NCBI RefSeq assembly: GCF_041381155.1
Contig: NC_091137.1
Span: 15,309,765 to 15,373,764, forward strand
From: Argopecten irradians
Taxonomy: Eukaryota > Mollusca > Bivalvia > Pectinida > Pectinidae
Reading direction: 5' to 3'
Length of the DNA: 64,000 nucleotides
Shown here: one piece after another, positions 15,001 to 24,800 of the stretch
How positions within the stretch are numbered: position 1 is the first letter of the stretch
Layout of the letters: each line of letters begins with the position of its first letter
Position numbers and translations under genes: made by a program
The notes under the pieces: generated by a model
Told to the model about the DNA's origin: nothing
Database searches by the model: none
The model's input: only the letters and a program-made list of their open reading frames with translations

Positions 15001-15943
15001 AAACTTCATTACATGGTAAATCCATCTCATAACCATAGTCCAGGGCCCAAACTTTCATCTTCCATTGGTCGACTTTGATGACCCTCGCCCGAATGTAAAA
15101 CGATCTGTCAGAATCCAGTATCCTCCTAACAACAACTGTGTCACCCGCAGTACATTTAGTAGGTTGCAGATGTTCATCTTCCAAAGCCATTTGTATGTCA
15201 CGAACTGTTTCAATGTTGGCCATGCCAATATGTGCCCAAAATAATGGACCATCAATGACTTCAGACACGAAAATGTCTTCCCATTCTTCTATATCTTCTG
15301 TTTCACATTGGACTTCATTCCTGTTGGGCCAGGCTTGATGTTGGAAGTTTTCAAGGAGATGATCAGTGATATTTATATCTTTTTCAGAATCACTAGTATC
15401 AAATAGTGAACAAATTTTCAGGTTGTCCGGTAAAAGGTCCAGATATTTCAGCTTAAGTTTTGAGAGTTTGTGTACTTTGTCATGTAACTCCGAGGACAAG
15501 GACTTGGTCTGTATTCTCCCAATCAAGTGCTTGTTTTCACAAAGCTGCTGAAACTGATTGGAGAATTTGGATGTAAAATGATAAATGTTACCTTTGACAT
15601 CTAACAAATACAACAGGCGTCTCATGACATCATGTGTTATCATGTTTTGCAGGGGTCCAATAGAGAGTTGTGAGAGAAACCAAAGACATTTCAAAGCTAC
15701 ATCAATAGAAGCTAGTTCAGAATGGTTGTCTAATGATGAATCTATAGTCAGCAAAATTGATTCTATCAGTCCTCTGTCCATAAACATTTGTCTTATAGTG
15801 CCATTTTTGTCATTTTTCAGAAATTCCTGAATGACTGTCAAAGAGGCAAGTTTTATGCTGGAGTTTTCCTTGACTTGGGTCAGGTCCATATGATACTGGA
15901 GTAAGCGTGAGGCTATTATCTTCTCACTCATCATACTGCTCAT
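1..15943 (-). CDS. ARM repeat - extended Tudor - Schlafen (AlbA_2) protein, 3' end outside the window
   Basis: Twelve phase-consistent exons on the minus strand: 14935..15943, 14540..14626, 13502..13669, 12598..12723, 12143..12207, 11868..12064, 9175..9256, 7957..8023, 1582..1659, 1103..1216, 638..859 and <1..58, giving at least 757 residues. ARM-like helices occupy about 30-115. An extended Tudor follows at about 222-345 (RARV at 285-288, LDYGYEMDLP at 301-310, then SPQISLCKLAG). More ARM helices cover about 350-505. A basic stretch (QRKRSLDRQRR, about 517-527) and an acidic one (SDDSDEED, about 582-589) form the linker. A Schlafen AlbA_2 domain runs from about 615 (YYGQ at 615-618, SEVEFE at 628-633, LLNSGKGGKIYFGI at 661-674) off the window. 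Tudor domains of this kind read methyl-arginine in germline RNP proteins, and Schlafen folds include RNA nucleases. The fusion suggests small-RNA or tRNA processing, which is inference. The start is the first ATG before the ARM region. Exons in the 6.3-kb intron could be missed. Confidence 0.8.
1750..3460 (-). mobile_element. Pearl-like element, family F, with two different tandem cores
   Basis: Lies in an intron of the ARM-Tudor-Schlafen gene, in reverse orientation. Its 5' end is the palindromic AAGAGGCCCATGGGCCTTAA read on the minus strand near 3437-3458. Its 3' end is the GGTCATCCTGACC hairpin at 1760-1775, next to a GC-rich stretch of cgccgtccgcc type. About six 161-bp units fill 1850-2790. 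A second array of three units of about 120 bp, carrying an 'aagatggcc' motif, fills 2800-3130. No open reading frame is believable. It is related by its ends to the element at 10691-11785. Confidence 0.7.
3665..4828 (+). mobile_element. Pearl-like element, family A copy 1
   Basis: The 5' end is CAAGAGGCCCAGAGGGCC followed by CGCTCACCTGG. About six tandem units of ~157 bp (each with a 'cccctattgggcccc' block and 'ccttcccccaaggatgttt') precede a (GACG)n run at 4740-4770. The 3' end is a hairpin in which GCTCACC and GGTGAGC flank GGCCCTTCGGGCC. The CGCTCACCTGG near the start is complementary to CCAGGTGAGC at the end. Pearl elements of bivalves are known for this core plus ACGG microsatellite layout; the match is by architecture, not by search. 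Confidence 0.8.
5208..6907 (+). mobile_element. Pearl-like element, family B
   Basis: Starts ACAAGAGGCTCAGAGGGCC, close to family A, and ends in a hairpin CTCACCTCGGTCCTTTGGACC before AGGTGAGCTAA. The core differs from A: about eight units of ~159 bp with 'gaccccgcccctcagg' and 'aaggatgctaccattgcatt'. The microsatellite is gacggacgacggac at 6815-6855. Lies in the large intron of the ARM-Tudor-Schlafen gene. Confidence 0.75.
6924..7044. repeat. Perfect-ended foldback hairpin
   Basis: GTCATATTTTTGACATGCAT from 6924 is the reverse complement of the sequence ending at 7044. The middle also pairs partly, through 'gggtgttctagcata' and 'tatgctagaaaaccc'. It sits 17 bp after the family B element and may be a tiny MITE of its own. 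Confidence 0.7.
7112..7812 (+). mobile_element. Pearl-like element, family G (single-core form)
   Basis: The left end has a palindrome (CACGTCAGA ... TCTGACGTG) around 'gggccccgc' at 7108-7142. The right end is a CCCGCATTTCGATGCGGGG hairpin at 7785-7805, preceded by (GGAC)n at 7738-7766. The interior has 'gaccttgacctttgac' text and short direct duplications, such as 'tgttataacaaaatgtttatcagt', but no long tandem core. The ends differ from families A-F while the layout is the same. Confidence 0.6.
8191..8935. mobile_element. Foldback-type element with GGGGCTTTTGTCC ends
   Basis: The right end repeats a 'ggggcttttgtcc' motif about four times (8829-8930). The left end carries the reverse-complement kind of motif ('gggcaaaagtcgc', 'aaagccccttacgtaagcccc', 8250-8290). 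The centre is AT-rich and non-coding. Repeated, inverted motifs at both ends are typical of foldback elements. It lies in an intron. Confidence 0.55.
9563..10152. mobile_element. MITE with TTTAAAGGGACAATTCAGT inverted ends
   Basis: TTTAAAGGGACAATTCAGT at 9563 recurs as its reverse complement ACTGAATTGTCCCTTTAAA ending at 10152. The 590-bp interior has no convincing coding sequence. Superfamily not assigned. It is in an intron of the ARM-Tudor-Schlafen gene. Confidence 0.75.
10691..11785 (+). mobile_element. Pearl-like element, family E
   Basis: Starts AACAAGAGGCCCACGGCC and ends with GGTCATCCTGACC then TTTGGGGCTAGGTGA. The core is roughly four units of ~145 bp containing 'caggccaaatatgagtac' and 'gagaagaagtcgtt'. 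Instead of a long GACG run it has a short 'cacggcgcacggca' block. It ends about 80 bp from the splice donor of an upstream-gene exon. Confidence 0.7.
11769..11896. repeat. 57-bp tandem duplication copying an exon end and its splice donor
   Basis: The sequence from 'taggtgaatacttt' to 'gagttttgggtc' occurs twice, 57 bp apart. Each copy holds the last coding bases of the 11868..12064 exon and a GTACGAAA donor on the minus strand. Only the donor at 11867/11868 keeps the frame open: continuing to the second meets an in-frame stop. Confidence 0.8.
13700..14335. repeat. 36-bp minisatellite, about 17 units, in an intron
   Basis: The unit is AT-rich and contains 'caacaagataattaatctac' plus 'aataaatatcatttac'. 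Copies are nearly identical. The array begins about 30 bp from the 3' splice site of the 13502..13669 exon. Because 36 is a multiple of three, one minus-strand frame stays open throughout and gives a 12-residue repeat, but it is not joined to any exon frame. Confidence 0.95.
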
Positions 15944-16073
15944 TTTCTATGTTTACTAGTTGTAGCTTTCTTTCAACTTTGATCATATGTAATTACGAAT
16001 ATCAAGCAGGATCTGAAAGAAAAAATGAGAGTGATATTCATCAAACAGTAAACAATCTTAAATCTTTGAAAAA

Positions 16074-17516
16074 ACAAGAGGCCCAGAGGGCCTGTATCGC
16101 TCACCTGGTTTGTAATGCCAAGTAATGTTCTGAATACAAGTTCATCGTTTCTTTTCTGAAGGAATTTTAATATTAACCTCTAAATCCCCTATTGGGCCCC
16201 ACCCCTCCTGCCCCCAGGGGGTCAGAGCCAAAATTTATACAAGTTCTGTTCCCCTTCCCCCAAGGATGTTTATGGCCAAATTTGGTCACAATCCAAGCAA
16301 AACTCTAGGACAAGTAGCGATATATAGGATTTACCTCTATTTCCCCTATTGGGCCTCACCCGTTCTGCCCCGGGGAGCCAGAGCCAAAATTTAAACAATT
16401 TTCTGTTCTCCTTCCCCAAAGGATGTTTCTGGCCAAATTTAGTTACATTCCATGCAGAACTCTATGACTAGTAGCTATATATAGCGATTTAAATGATTTA
16501 CCTTTATTTCCCCTATTCGGCCCCACCCCTCCTGCCCCAGAGTTTCAGAGCCAAAATTTATACAAGTTCTGTTCCCCTTCCCCCAAGGATGTTTGTAGCC
16601 AAATTTGGTTACAATTCATGTAGAACTCTATGACTAGTAGCGATTTAAAGGATATACCTCTATTTCCCCTATTGGGCCCCGCCCCTCCTGCCCCCAGGGG
16701 GTCAGAGCCAAAATTTATACAAGGTCTGTTCCCCTTCCCCCAAGGATGTTTGTGGCAAAATTTGGTTACATTCCATTCAGAACTCTATGACTAGTAGCGA
16801 TTTAAAGGATTTACCTCTATTTCCCCTATTGGGCCCCGCCCCTCCTGCCCCCGGGGGGTCAGAGCCAAAATTTATACAAGTTCTGTTCCCCTTCCCCCAA
16901 GGATGTTTGTGGCATAATTTGGTTACAATTCATGTAGAACTCTATGACTAGTAGCGATTTAAAGGATTTACCTCTATTTCCCCTATTGGGCCCCGCCCCT
17001 CCTGCCCCCGGGTGGGGTCAGAGCCAAAATTTATACAAGTTCTGTTCCCCTTCCCCCAAGGAAGTTTGTGGCCAAATTTTGTTACATTCCATTCAGAACT
17101 CTATGACTAGTAGCGATTTAAAGGATTTACCTCTGTTACCCCTATTGCGCCCCCCCTCCTGCCCCCGGGGGGTCAGAGCCAAAATTTATACAAGTTCTGT
17201 TCCCCTTCCCCCAAGGATGTTTGTGGCTAATTTTGGTTACAATCCATGCAGAACTCTAGGACAAGTAGCGATTTAAAGGATTTACCTCTATTTCCCCTAT
17301 TGGGCCCCGCCCCTCCTGCCCGGGGGGGACAGAGCCAAAATTTATACAAGTTCTGTTTCCCCTCCTCCAAGGATGTTTGTGGCCAAATTTGGTTACAATC
17401 CATGCAGAACTCTATGACTAGTAGGGATTTAAAGGAAATGTTGACGGGACGGACGGACGGACGACGGACGCCGCGCCATGACATAAGCTCACCGGCCCTT
17501 CGGGCCAGGTGAGCTA
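16074..17516 (+). mobile_element. Pearl-like element, family A copy 2
   Basis: About eight core units of ~157 bp, a (GGAC)n block at 17447-17470, and the intact 3' hairpin. It is joined directly, without spacer, to the next family A element at 17517, so both outer ends can be read off the junction. It begins about 130 bp upstream of the start codon of the ARM-Tudor-Schlafen gene, in its likely promoter or 5' UTR region. Confidence 0.8.
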
Positions 17517-18328
17517 ACAAGAGGCCCAGAGGGCCTGTATCGCTCACCTGGTTTGTAATGCCAAGTAATGTTCTGAATACAGGTTCATTGTTTCTTTTCT
17601 GAAGGAATGAGAATATATACCTCTAATTCCCCTATTGGGCCCCGCCCCTCCTGCCCCTGGGGGGTCAGAGCCAAAATTTACACAAGTTCTGTTCCCCTTT
17701 TCCCAAGGATGTTTGTGGCCAAATTAGGTTACAATCCATGCAGAACTCTATGACTAATAGCGATTTATAGGATTTACCTCTATTTCCCCTATTGGGCCCC
17801 GCCTCTCCTGCCCCCGGGGGGTCAGAGCCAAAATTTATACAAGTTCTGTTCCCCTTCCCCCAAGGATGTTTGTGGCCAAATTTGGTTACATTCCATGAAG
17901 AACTCTAGGACAAGTAGTGATTTAAAGGATTTACCTCTATTTCCCCTATTGGGCCCCACCCCTCCTGCCCCTGGGGGGTCAGAGCCAAAATTTATACAAA
18001 CTCTGTTCTTATTCCCCCAAGGATGTTTGTGGCCAAATTTGGTTACATTCCATGCAGACTAGTAGTGATTTAAAGGATTTACCTCTATTTCCCCTATTGG
18101 GCCCCACCCCTCCTGCCCCCGGGGGGTCAGAGCCAAAATTTTACAAGTTCTGTTCCCCTTCCCCCAAGGATGTTTGTGGCCAAATTTGGTTACATTCCAT
18201 GCAGAACTCTAGGACTAGTAGCGATTTAAAGGAAATGTTGACGGACAGACGGACGCCGACGGACGCCGACGGACGACGGACGCCGCGCCATGACATAAGC
18301 TCACCGGCCCTTCGGGCCAGGTGAGCTA
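17517..18328 (+). mobile_element. Pearl-like element, family A copy 3
   Basis: Abuts copy 2. It has four core units, a gacggacgccgacggac microsatellite at 18238-18285, and the full 3' hairpin ending GGTGAGCTAA. Confidence 0.8.
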
Positions 18329-18349
18329 AAAATGAACCTGTGATAATCA

Positions 18350-19580
18350 ACAAGAGATCCCATAGGGATCTTGGCGCCCACCAAAGAATGATCTATGTCT
18401 GACAATGGAAAGATGGATCTTTTCCCTGCTTTTCAAACTTTTTCAAACACACTTCATATAAAATATGAGACAGATTGCTATAGTACTGTCTAAGAAATAG
18501 TGGTAACAAACTTCAACAATGAAATCTAAGATGGCGACCGGTTGGCCATCTTGTTTACCGATCAGTCCCGAAAGGCATTATGCTTCAGTCCTAAAAGGTA
18601 CTATGCACAACTAGGGTACAAGGGGAACCTACACATAAAATTTGAGAAAGATCCTTTAAGTACTTTCTGAGAAATAGTGTTAACAAACTTTAACAATCAA
18701 AATCCAATATGGCCGTCGGTCGGCCATCTTGTTTACCGATCGGTCCCAAATAACAATATGCACAACAAGGGTCCTTTGGGAACCTTCATATGAAATTTGT
18801 GAATGATACCTTCAGTACTTTTTGAGAAATATCGGTATCAAAATCCAAGATGGCCACCTGTCGGCCATCTAGTTGATCGATTGGTCCCAAAATGCAATAT
18901 GCACAACTAGGGCCCTAGGGGAACCTATATATGAAATTTGAGAAAGATCCCTTCAGTACTTTTTGAGAAATAGCGGTAACAAACTTTAACTATCAAAATC
19001 CAAGATGGCCACCTGTCGGCCATCTTGTTCACCGATCAGTCCCAAAATGCAATATGCACAACTAGGGTCCTAGGGGAACCTGTATATGAAATTTGAGAAA
19101 GATCCCTTTAGTACTTTCTGAGAAATAGCGGTAACAAACTTTAATTATCAAAATCCAAGATGGCCGTCTCTAGGCCATCTTGTTGACCGATCGGTCCCAA
19201 AATGCAATATGAATAACAAGGGCCCTAGGGGAACCTATATATGAAATTTAAGAAAGATCCCTTCAGCACTTTTTGAGATATTGCGGTAACAAACTTTAAT
19301 TATCAAAATCCAAGATGGCCGTCTCTAGGTACAACTAGGGTACAAGGGGAACCGATGACCGATGGCAAGGGGAACTGTTGACCGATCGGTCCCAAAATGC
19401 AATATGCACAACTAGGGTCCTAGGGGAACCTACATATGAAATTTGAGAAAGATCCCTTCAGTACTTTCTGAGAAATAGCGGTAACAAGAATTGTTAACGT
19501 ACGGACGGGAGGACGGAAGGACGACGGACCACGGACGAAAGGCGATTTGAATAGCCCACCATCTGATGATGGTTGGCTAA
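18350..19580 (+). mobile_element. Pearl-like element, family C copy 1
   Basis: The 5' end is CAAGAGATCCCATAGGGATC, again a palindrome. The core has about six 155-bp units with 'caagatggcc' and 'ggccatcttgtt', an inner inverted repeat. A (GGAC)n-like block at 19500-19530 is followed by the 3' end CCACCATCTGATGATGGTTGG. One core unit is scrambled near 19330-19380. Different core and ends from family A, same plan. Confidence 0.75.
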
Positions 19581-19582
19581 CA

Positions 19583-20811
19583 AACAAGAGGCCCAGAGGG
19601 CCTGTATCGCTCACCTGGTTTGTAATGCCAAGTAATGTTCTGAATACAGCTTCATTGTTTCATTTCTGAAGGAATTTTAATATTAACCATTAAGTCCCCT
19701 ATTGGGCCCCACCCCTCCTGCCCCCAGGGGGTCAAAGCCAAAGTTCTGTTCTCCTTCCCCCAAGGATTTTTATGGCCAAATTTGGTCACAATCCAAGCAA
19801 AACTCTCTAAGACAAGTAGCGATTTATACGATTTTATCTCTATTTCCCCTATTGGGCCCCAACCGTCCTGCCCCTGGGGGGCCAGAGCCAAAATTTAAAC
19901 AATTTTCTGTTCCCCTTCCCCCAAGGATGTTTGTGGCCAAATTTGGTTACATTCCATGCAGAACTTTATGACTAGTAGCGATTTAAAGGATTTACCTTTA
20001 TTTCCTCTATTGGGCCCCGCCTCTCCTGCCCCCGGAAGATCAGAGACAAAACTTATACAAGTTCTGTTCCCCTTCCCCCAAGGATGTTTGTGGCCAAATT
20101 TAATTACAATCCATGCAGAACTCTAGGACAAGTAGCGATTAATAGAATTTACCTCTATTTTCCCTATAGGGCCCCCCCTCCTGCCCCCGGAGGGTCAGAG
20201 CCAAAATTTATACAAGTTCTGTTCTCCTACCCCCAAGGATGTTTATGGCCAAATTTGGTTACATTCCATGCAGAACACTATGATTAGTAGCGATTTAAAG
20301 GATTTACCTCTATTTCCCCTATTGGGCCCCGCCCCTCCTGCCCGGGGGGGGGGGTCAGAGCCAAAATTTAAACAAGTTCTGTTCCGCTTCCAAAAAGGAT
20401 GTTTGTGGCCAAATTTGGTTACAATTCATGTAGAACTCTATGACTAGTAGCGATTTAAAGGATTTACCTCTATTTCCCCTATTGGGCCCCCCGCCCCTCC
20501 TGCTCCCAGGGACCAGAGCCAAAATTTATACAAGCTCTGTTCCCCTTCCCCCAGGATGTTTTGTGGCCAAATTTGGTTACATTCCATGCAGAACTCTATG
20601 ACTAGTAGCGATTTAAAGGATTTACCTCTATTTCCCCTATTGGGCCCCGCCCCTCCTGCCCCCGGGGGGTCAGAGCCAAAATTTATACAAGTTATGTTCT
20701 CCTACCACCAAGGATGTTTATGGCTAATTTTGGTTACAATCCATGCAGAACTCTATGACTAGTAGCGATTTAAAGGAAATGTTGACGGACGGGACGGGCC
20801 AGGTGAGCTAA
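19583..20811 (+). mobile_element. Pearl-like element, family A copy 4, with a shortened 3' hairpin
   Basis: About seven core units. The 3' end runs straight from GACGGACGGGACGGGCC into AGGTGAGCTA, so the left arm of the terminal hairpin and most of the microsatellite are missing. If the hairpin is needed for mobility this copy should be dead. Confidence 0.75.
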
Positions 20812-21881
20812 AAATGTCTCAAAATGCATTAAATATAGTAAAACATTAGGAAATTTGATTTTACCATTAAAAGCAAATGTAACGAATTGATTTCAACAAT
20901 GTCCAAGACCAAATATACGTAATTTTTCAGGTTTTTTTTTTTTTTGTAATCACAAAGATTTACAAGAAATTTACCACGCTCTCCCTCCGAGACCAACTGT
21001 GAAGTTTTGAAAAAAAAAAAAAAAAAAAAAACCCAATTACACATCAATGATTGATTGATTTTACAACATCTTTTGACTAAGTTGTATCAAGACACAGGCC
21101 GTTTTCAATTATACGGTTTGACTGGTTGGACCTAAGTGTTCGTTTATTAATTAAAGACGGACCTGGGGCTTTTACATTGTTTTCAGACGAGCCTAAGCAA
21201 AGCCCTCACAGGCCTGTATCAAAAACTGCAGGTCCGTCAAAATTTATAATTGAAATAATGACTTAAACCAATGGCCGAACCGGTTGTTCCGAATAAACGA
21301 AAACGACCACAGTCTTGACAAGAAATCTGAAAAAAGAAAGCCGAAGTGACTCTCATCCAAAGTGCCGAGATGTCCCGATACCCGTGAAATGTGTTTTGCA
21401 CGCTAGATTGGCTTTACTCTTCCCTCTAACTACTTACATTGCGTTTTGTTGGGTACATAACACTCAACATCATTACTTTAGAAAACATGGGCCGTTTACG
21501 ATTATACGGTTTGACTGGTTGGACCTAAGTGTTCGTTTATTAATTAAAGACGGACCTGGGGCTTTTACATTGTTTTCAGACGAGCCTAAGCAAAGCCCTC
21601 ACAGGCCTGTATCAAAAACTCCAGGTCCGTCAAAATTTATACTTGAAATAATGACTCTAACCAATGGTCGAACCGGTTGTTCCGAATAAACGAAAACGAC
21701 CATGGTTTAAACTAAAATTGAAAAACAAGCTTCTGCGTTTTGTTGGGTACGAAGCGAGCTGCAAAAACCTCTCTCAATCAGACGCTTATTGGTTGAAGAA
21801 GCGTCTAATTAACCAAGAAATTCGGATTTACAGCCAATCAGATTTCTCCAAACTGTTTACACCGAATCTTATCTCGAGAAA
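20812..21881 (+). promoter_or_regulatory. Region upstream of PSMB7 with CCAAT motifs and a duplicated segment
   Basis: Just upstream of the PSMB7 start codon are ATTGG at about 21788 and CCAAT at about 21834, with no TATA box in view. This would suit a housekeeping promoter. A ~210-bp segment occurs twice, at 21097-21311 and 21487-21702, about 390 bp apart. The words GCGTTTTGTTGGGTAC (near 21440 and 21735) show that the duplication extends to the CCAAT area. Poly-T and poly-A runs at 20933-20946 and 21010-21031 precede it. No gene is seen. Confidence 0.5.
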
Positions 21882-24800
21882 ATGGCTGCAGTGTTGGGTG
21901 CCGAACCGCGAGTCGGAGGGTTTAATTTTGAAAACTATGCAAGGCAAGTAATTTATTTCTGACTTAACGACAAGGAAACATAAACCACTTGTAAAGCTTA
22001 CACATCCCGTTAAAATTAAAGTATATTTCTACTTGGTTACATAATTTGATATGTTTTTGGCGAATGATCACACGATGACAAAGCAACATTATTCGATTCT
22101 CTCTGGGTTATTTCGCCGGTGAATCGCCCTCAATCTCATTTTTATGCCGAAACTAACTACTGTTGTTGCGGTAAAGATATCACCTTCTGACTGACTTTTT
22201 TGTCAGAAGTGTTATCTTTTCGGCTACAACATTAGATAGAGCGAAACATAATTTTGTTATTTCATCAGCACAAAATGTCGGTCAATATCAGCAGAGAAAA
22301 TGTCAACATTAGATTCAAATGCGTCTACATGATTAAATAATTCGCTGAACAATCACTGGAAGAACCATGTCATGAAATTTCAACTATTAACAGGTTGGGC
22401 ACAACCCTGCATTTGGGTAAAAGTTACCCATTTGAGTAACAGTTACGAGGGTTGAAATATCCCTGATTCTCCCATACATAGCAGAAAAATGATGAAATTC
22501 CACTTGGTTTCCAGCTTTTTCATCGCGCCATTATCGCAGAAACGTCGTTATGCGTCAAAAATTTATGAAGTCATGTATTAATGACATCACGTTATTGTCT
22601 AGCGCGTGTGAGCTGTCTTACACCCCCCTGTGTAAGATAGAGATATCTTTTCCCTAGCAACCACAGGATATCCCTGTGAAGTATGGGAGAAAATGACACC
22701 AATGACGGTAATGTTCTTACCACCTCCATAACAAAAACCTCACTGGTAACTTATTCTCATTTCAGAAATATTTCTCTGGAGCAAGCAGGAATAAAACCTC
22801 CAAAAGCTTACAAAACAGGAACCACTATTGTCGGTTTAGTTTACAAGGTAATATTCCAAGGATATATTACTCAAAGTAGCCGCAATATTTGTGGAATTAA
22901 AAAAATAGACTCTTAGATGAAAGGCCTAACCATCATAGTAAATTATAATCTAAACTAATTAAAGGTTTCAAGTACAAGTACAACCCACAGGTTCACAAAT
23001 AATTTGAAGAGATCAATTATTCTAAGAACAGATAAATGAAAAGTGTAATGGTGTGACCTCATGTAAAAATATCAGTAATTGATATTATGAACTTCTGTTT
23101 TTATCGAAAAGAAAAATGATGCAAAAATATGATTTGGTTAACATATTTATGCTTTTTTATTGTAAAAAAGTAATTGCAGTCATTAGTTACTGTCTATAAA
23201 ATTCATAGAGAATTTACTCAATTGTGAAGTCTGATTATGCGTTCAATGTACTTCTTGCATAAATTTGTTAATTAAACTTGATTATTTTTTAAATGTAGGT
23301 TGGGATATTAGACTAAATGATTATTTTAGTCATCTAGTGAAGTCATTTATGAAGGAATTAGTACATTTTTTAGAGAAGTAAAACCTGAAACTTTATTTGT
23401 TTTATCTGTGATAGATACCAGTTAAGAAAAATAAAAAATAAAATATTTGGAGAATAATTATTTCATTTCAGGTTTTACCTTATTACTATTAATAGCAATA
23501 TTTGGAGTCTGTTTTAATCTACCTATTCAACACAATATTATAGCTGAAACTTTTGGACATCATACTCTACATTTTGTGTACACATGTTAAACTAATTTCC
23601 TGTATAATTGGTTTGAAGAAAATTGTTCTGATTTGTGAGATTTATGTTACAGGATGGTATTGTATTGGGTGCTGACACCAGGGCTACAGAAGGCTCTGTT
23701 GTGGCAGATAAAAACTGTGCAAAGATCCATTATATAGCTGACAATATTTAGTAAGTCTATAAATATGTATCATAGGGTTGGAACTTGGACATGTATAGTA
23801 ACCGCTCTGATTATTGTTTAGAAAATGTAAATGCTATGTCCTGTTATGATGGACTTAATGTTTTTGTATGTTAAAATTCAAAATTTCATATAATGTTGAC
23901 AAATATGTATAGTAACCATTATGATTATTGTTAAAAAATTACACAAAGTTCTGTTAAAATAGAGATATGGTGGTAAACTGTTAAAATAGAGATATGGTGG
24001 TAAACTGTTAAAAATGAGATATGGTGGTATTATGTTACTAGTATGATATATTACCATGATGAGTTAACTGTATAGATAATAACTGGTGTAACCTTGTAGT
24101 TGCTGTGGTGCCGGTACTGCTGCTGATACCGAAGTGACCACACGATTGATTTCCTCACAGTTGGAGCTCCATCGACTCAATACTGGTCGGGTACCAAGAG
24201 TGTGTACAGCCAACAGGCTTCTCAAACAGATGTTGTTCAGGTAAAAATCTCCACAATCAATATATCTTGTTAGCTCAGTGCAGTCTCTTTCATCCATTCA
24301 TCGTCAAACAGGCCAACCATCCATCTGTTTGTCTATGACTGTCAACTTTTCTATTTTAACAACTTCTCAAAAAACCAAGAATCCCAGCTGAGACACCTGT
24401 AATTGATGAGATGAAGGGTTACAAAGTTTGTTCAAATGAATGACATTGACCTTCATTCAAGGTCACAATAGACAAAAAGTTAAAGTCTAAAATCTAAAAC
24501 AACTTCATAACTACGAATCCTGGTGACCTGATATTAGACCTGTAGCTTGATGAGTTGATGGACTACCAAGGTTGTCGGAATGAATGTCCTTGACCTACAT
24601 TTAAATTACTTAAGTAAAACATGGAAAAATCTCAAATTGATTATCCTGGGTGTATATGTATTAGGTGCCAGGTAGCAAATGAGTAATGTGTGGCCTTTTG
24701 GACCTTAAAGTGATGTTCACAACAAAAATTAATATGTCTTGTTTTAAACCAACATTATTCAGTTTAAACAAAATTCACAACAAATATGTTATAAGGAAAA

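Noticed and set aside
21315-21951. Two open frames just upstream of PSMB7 as separate genes
   Set aside because: They span the duplicated promoter segment and the first PSMB7 exon in the wrong frame, with no family likeness or splice structure.
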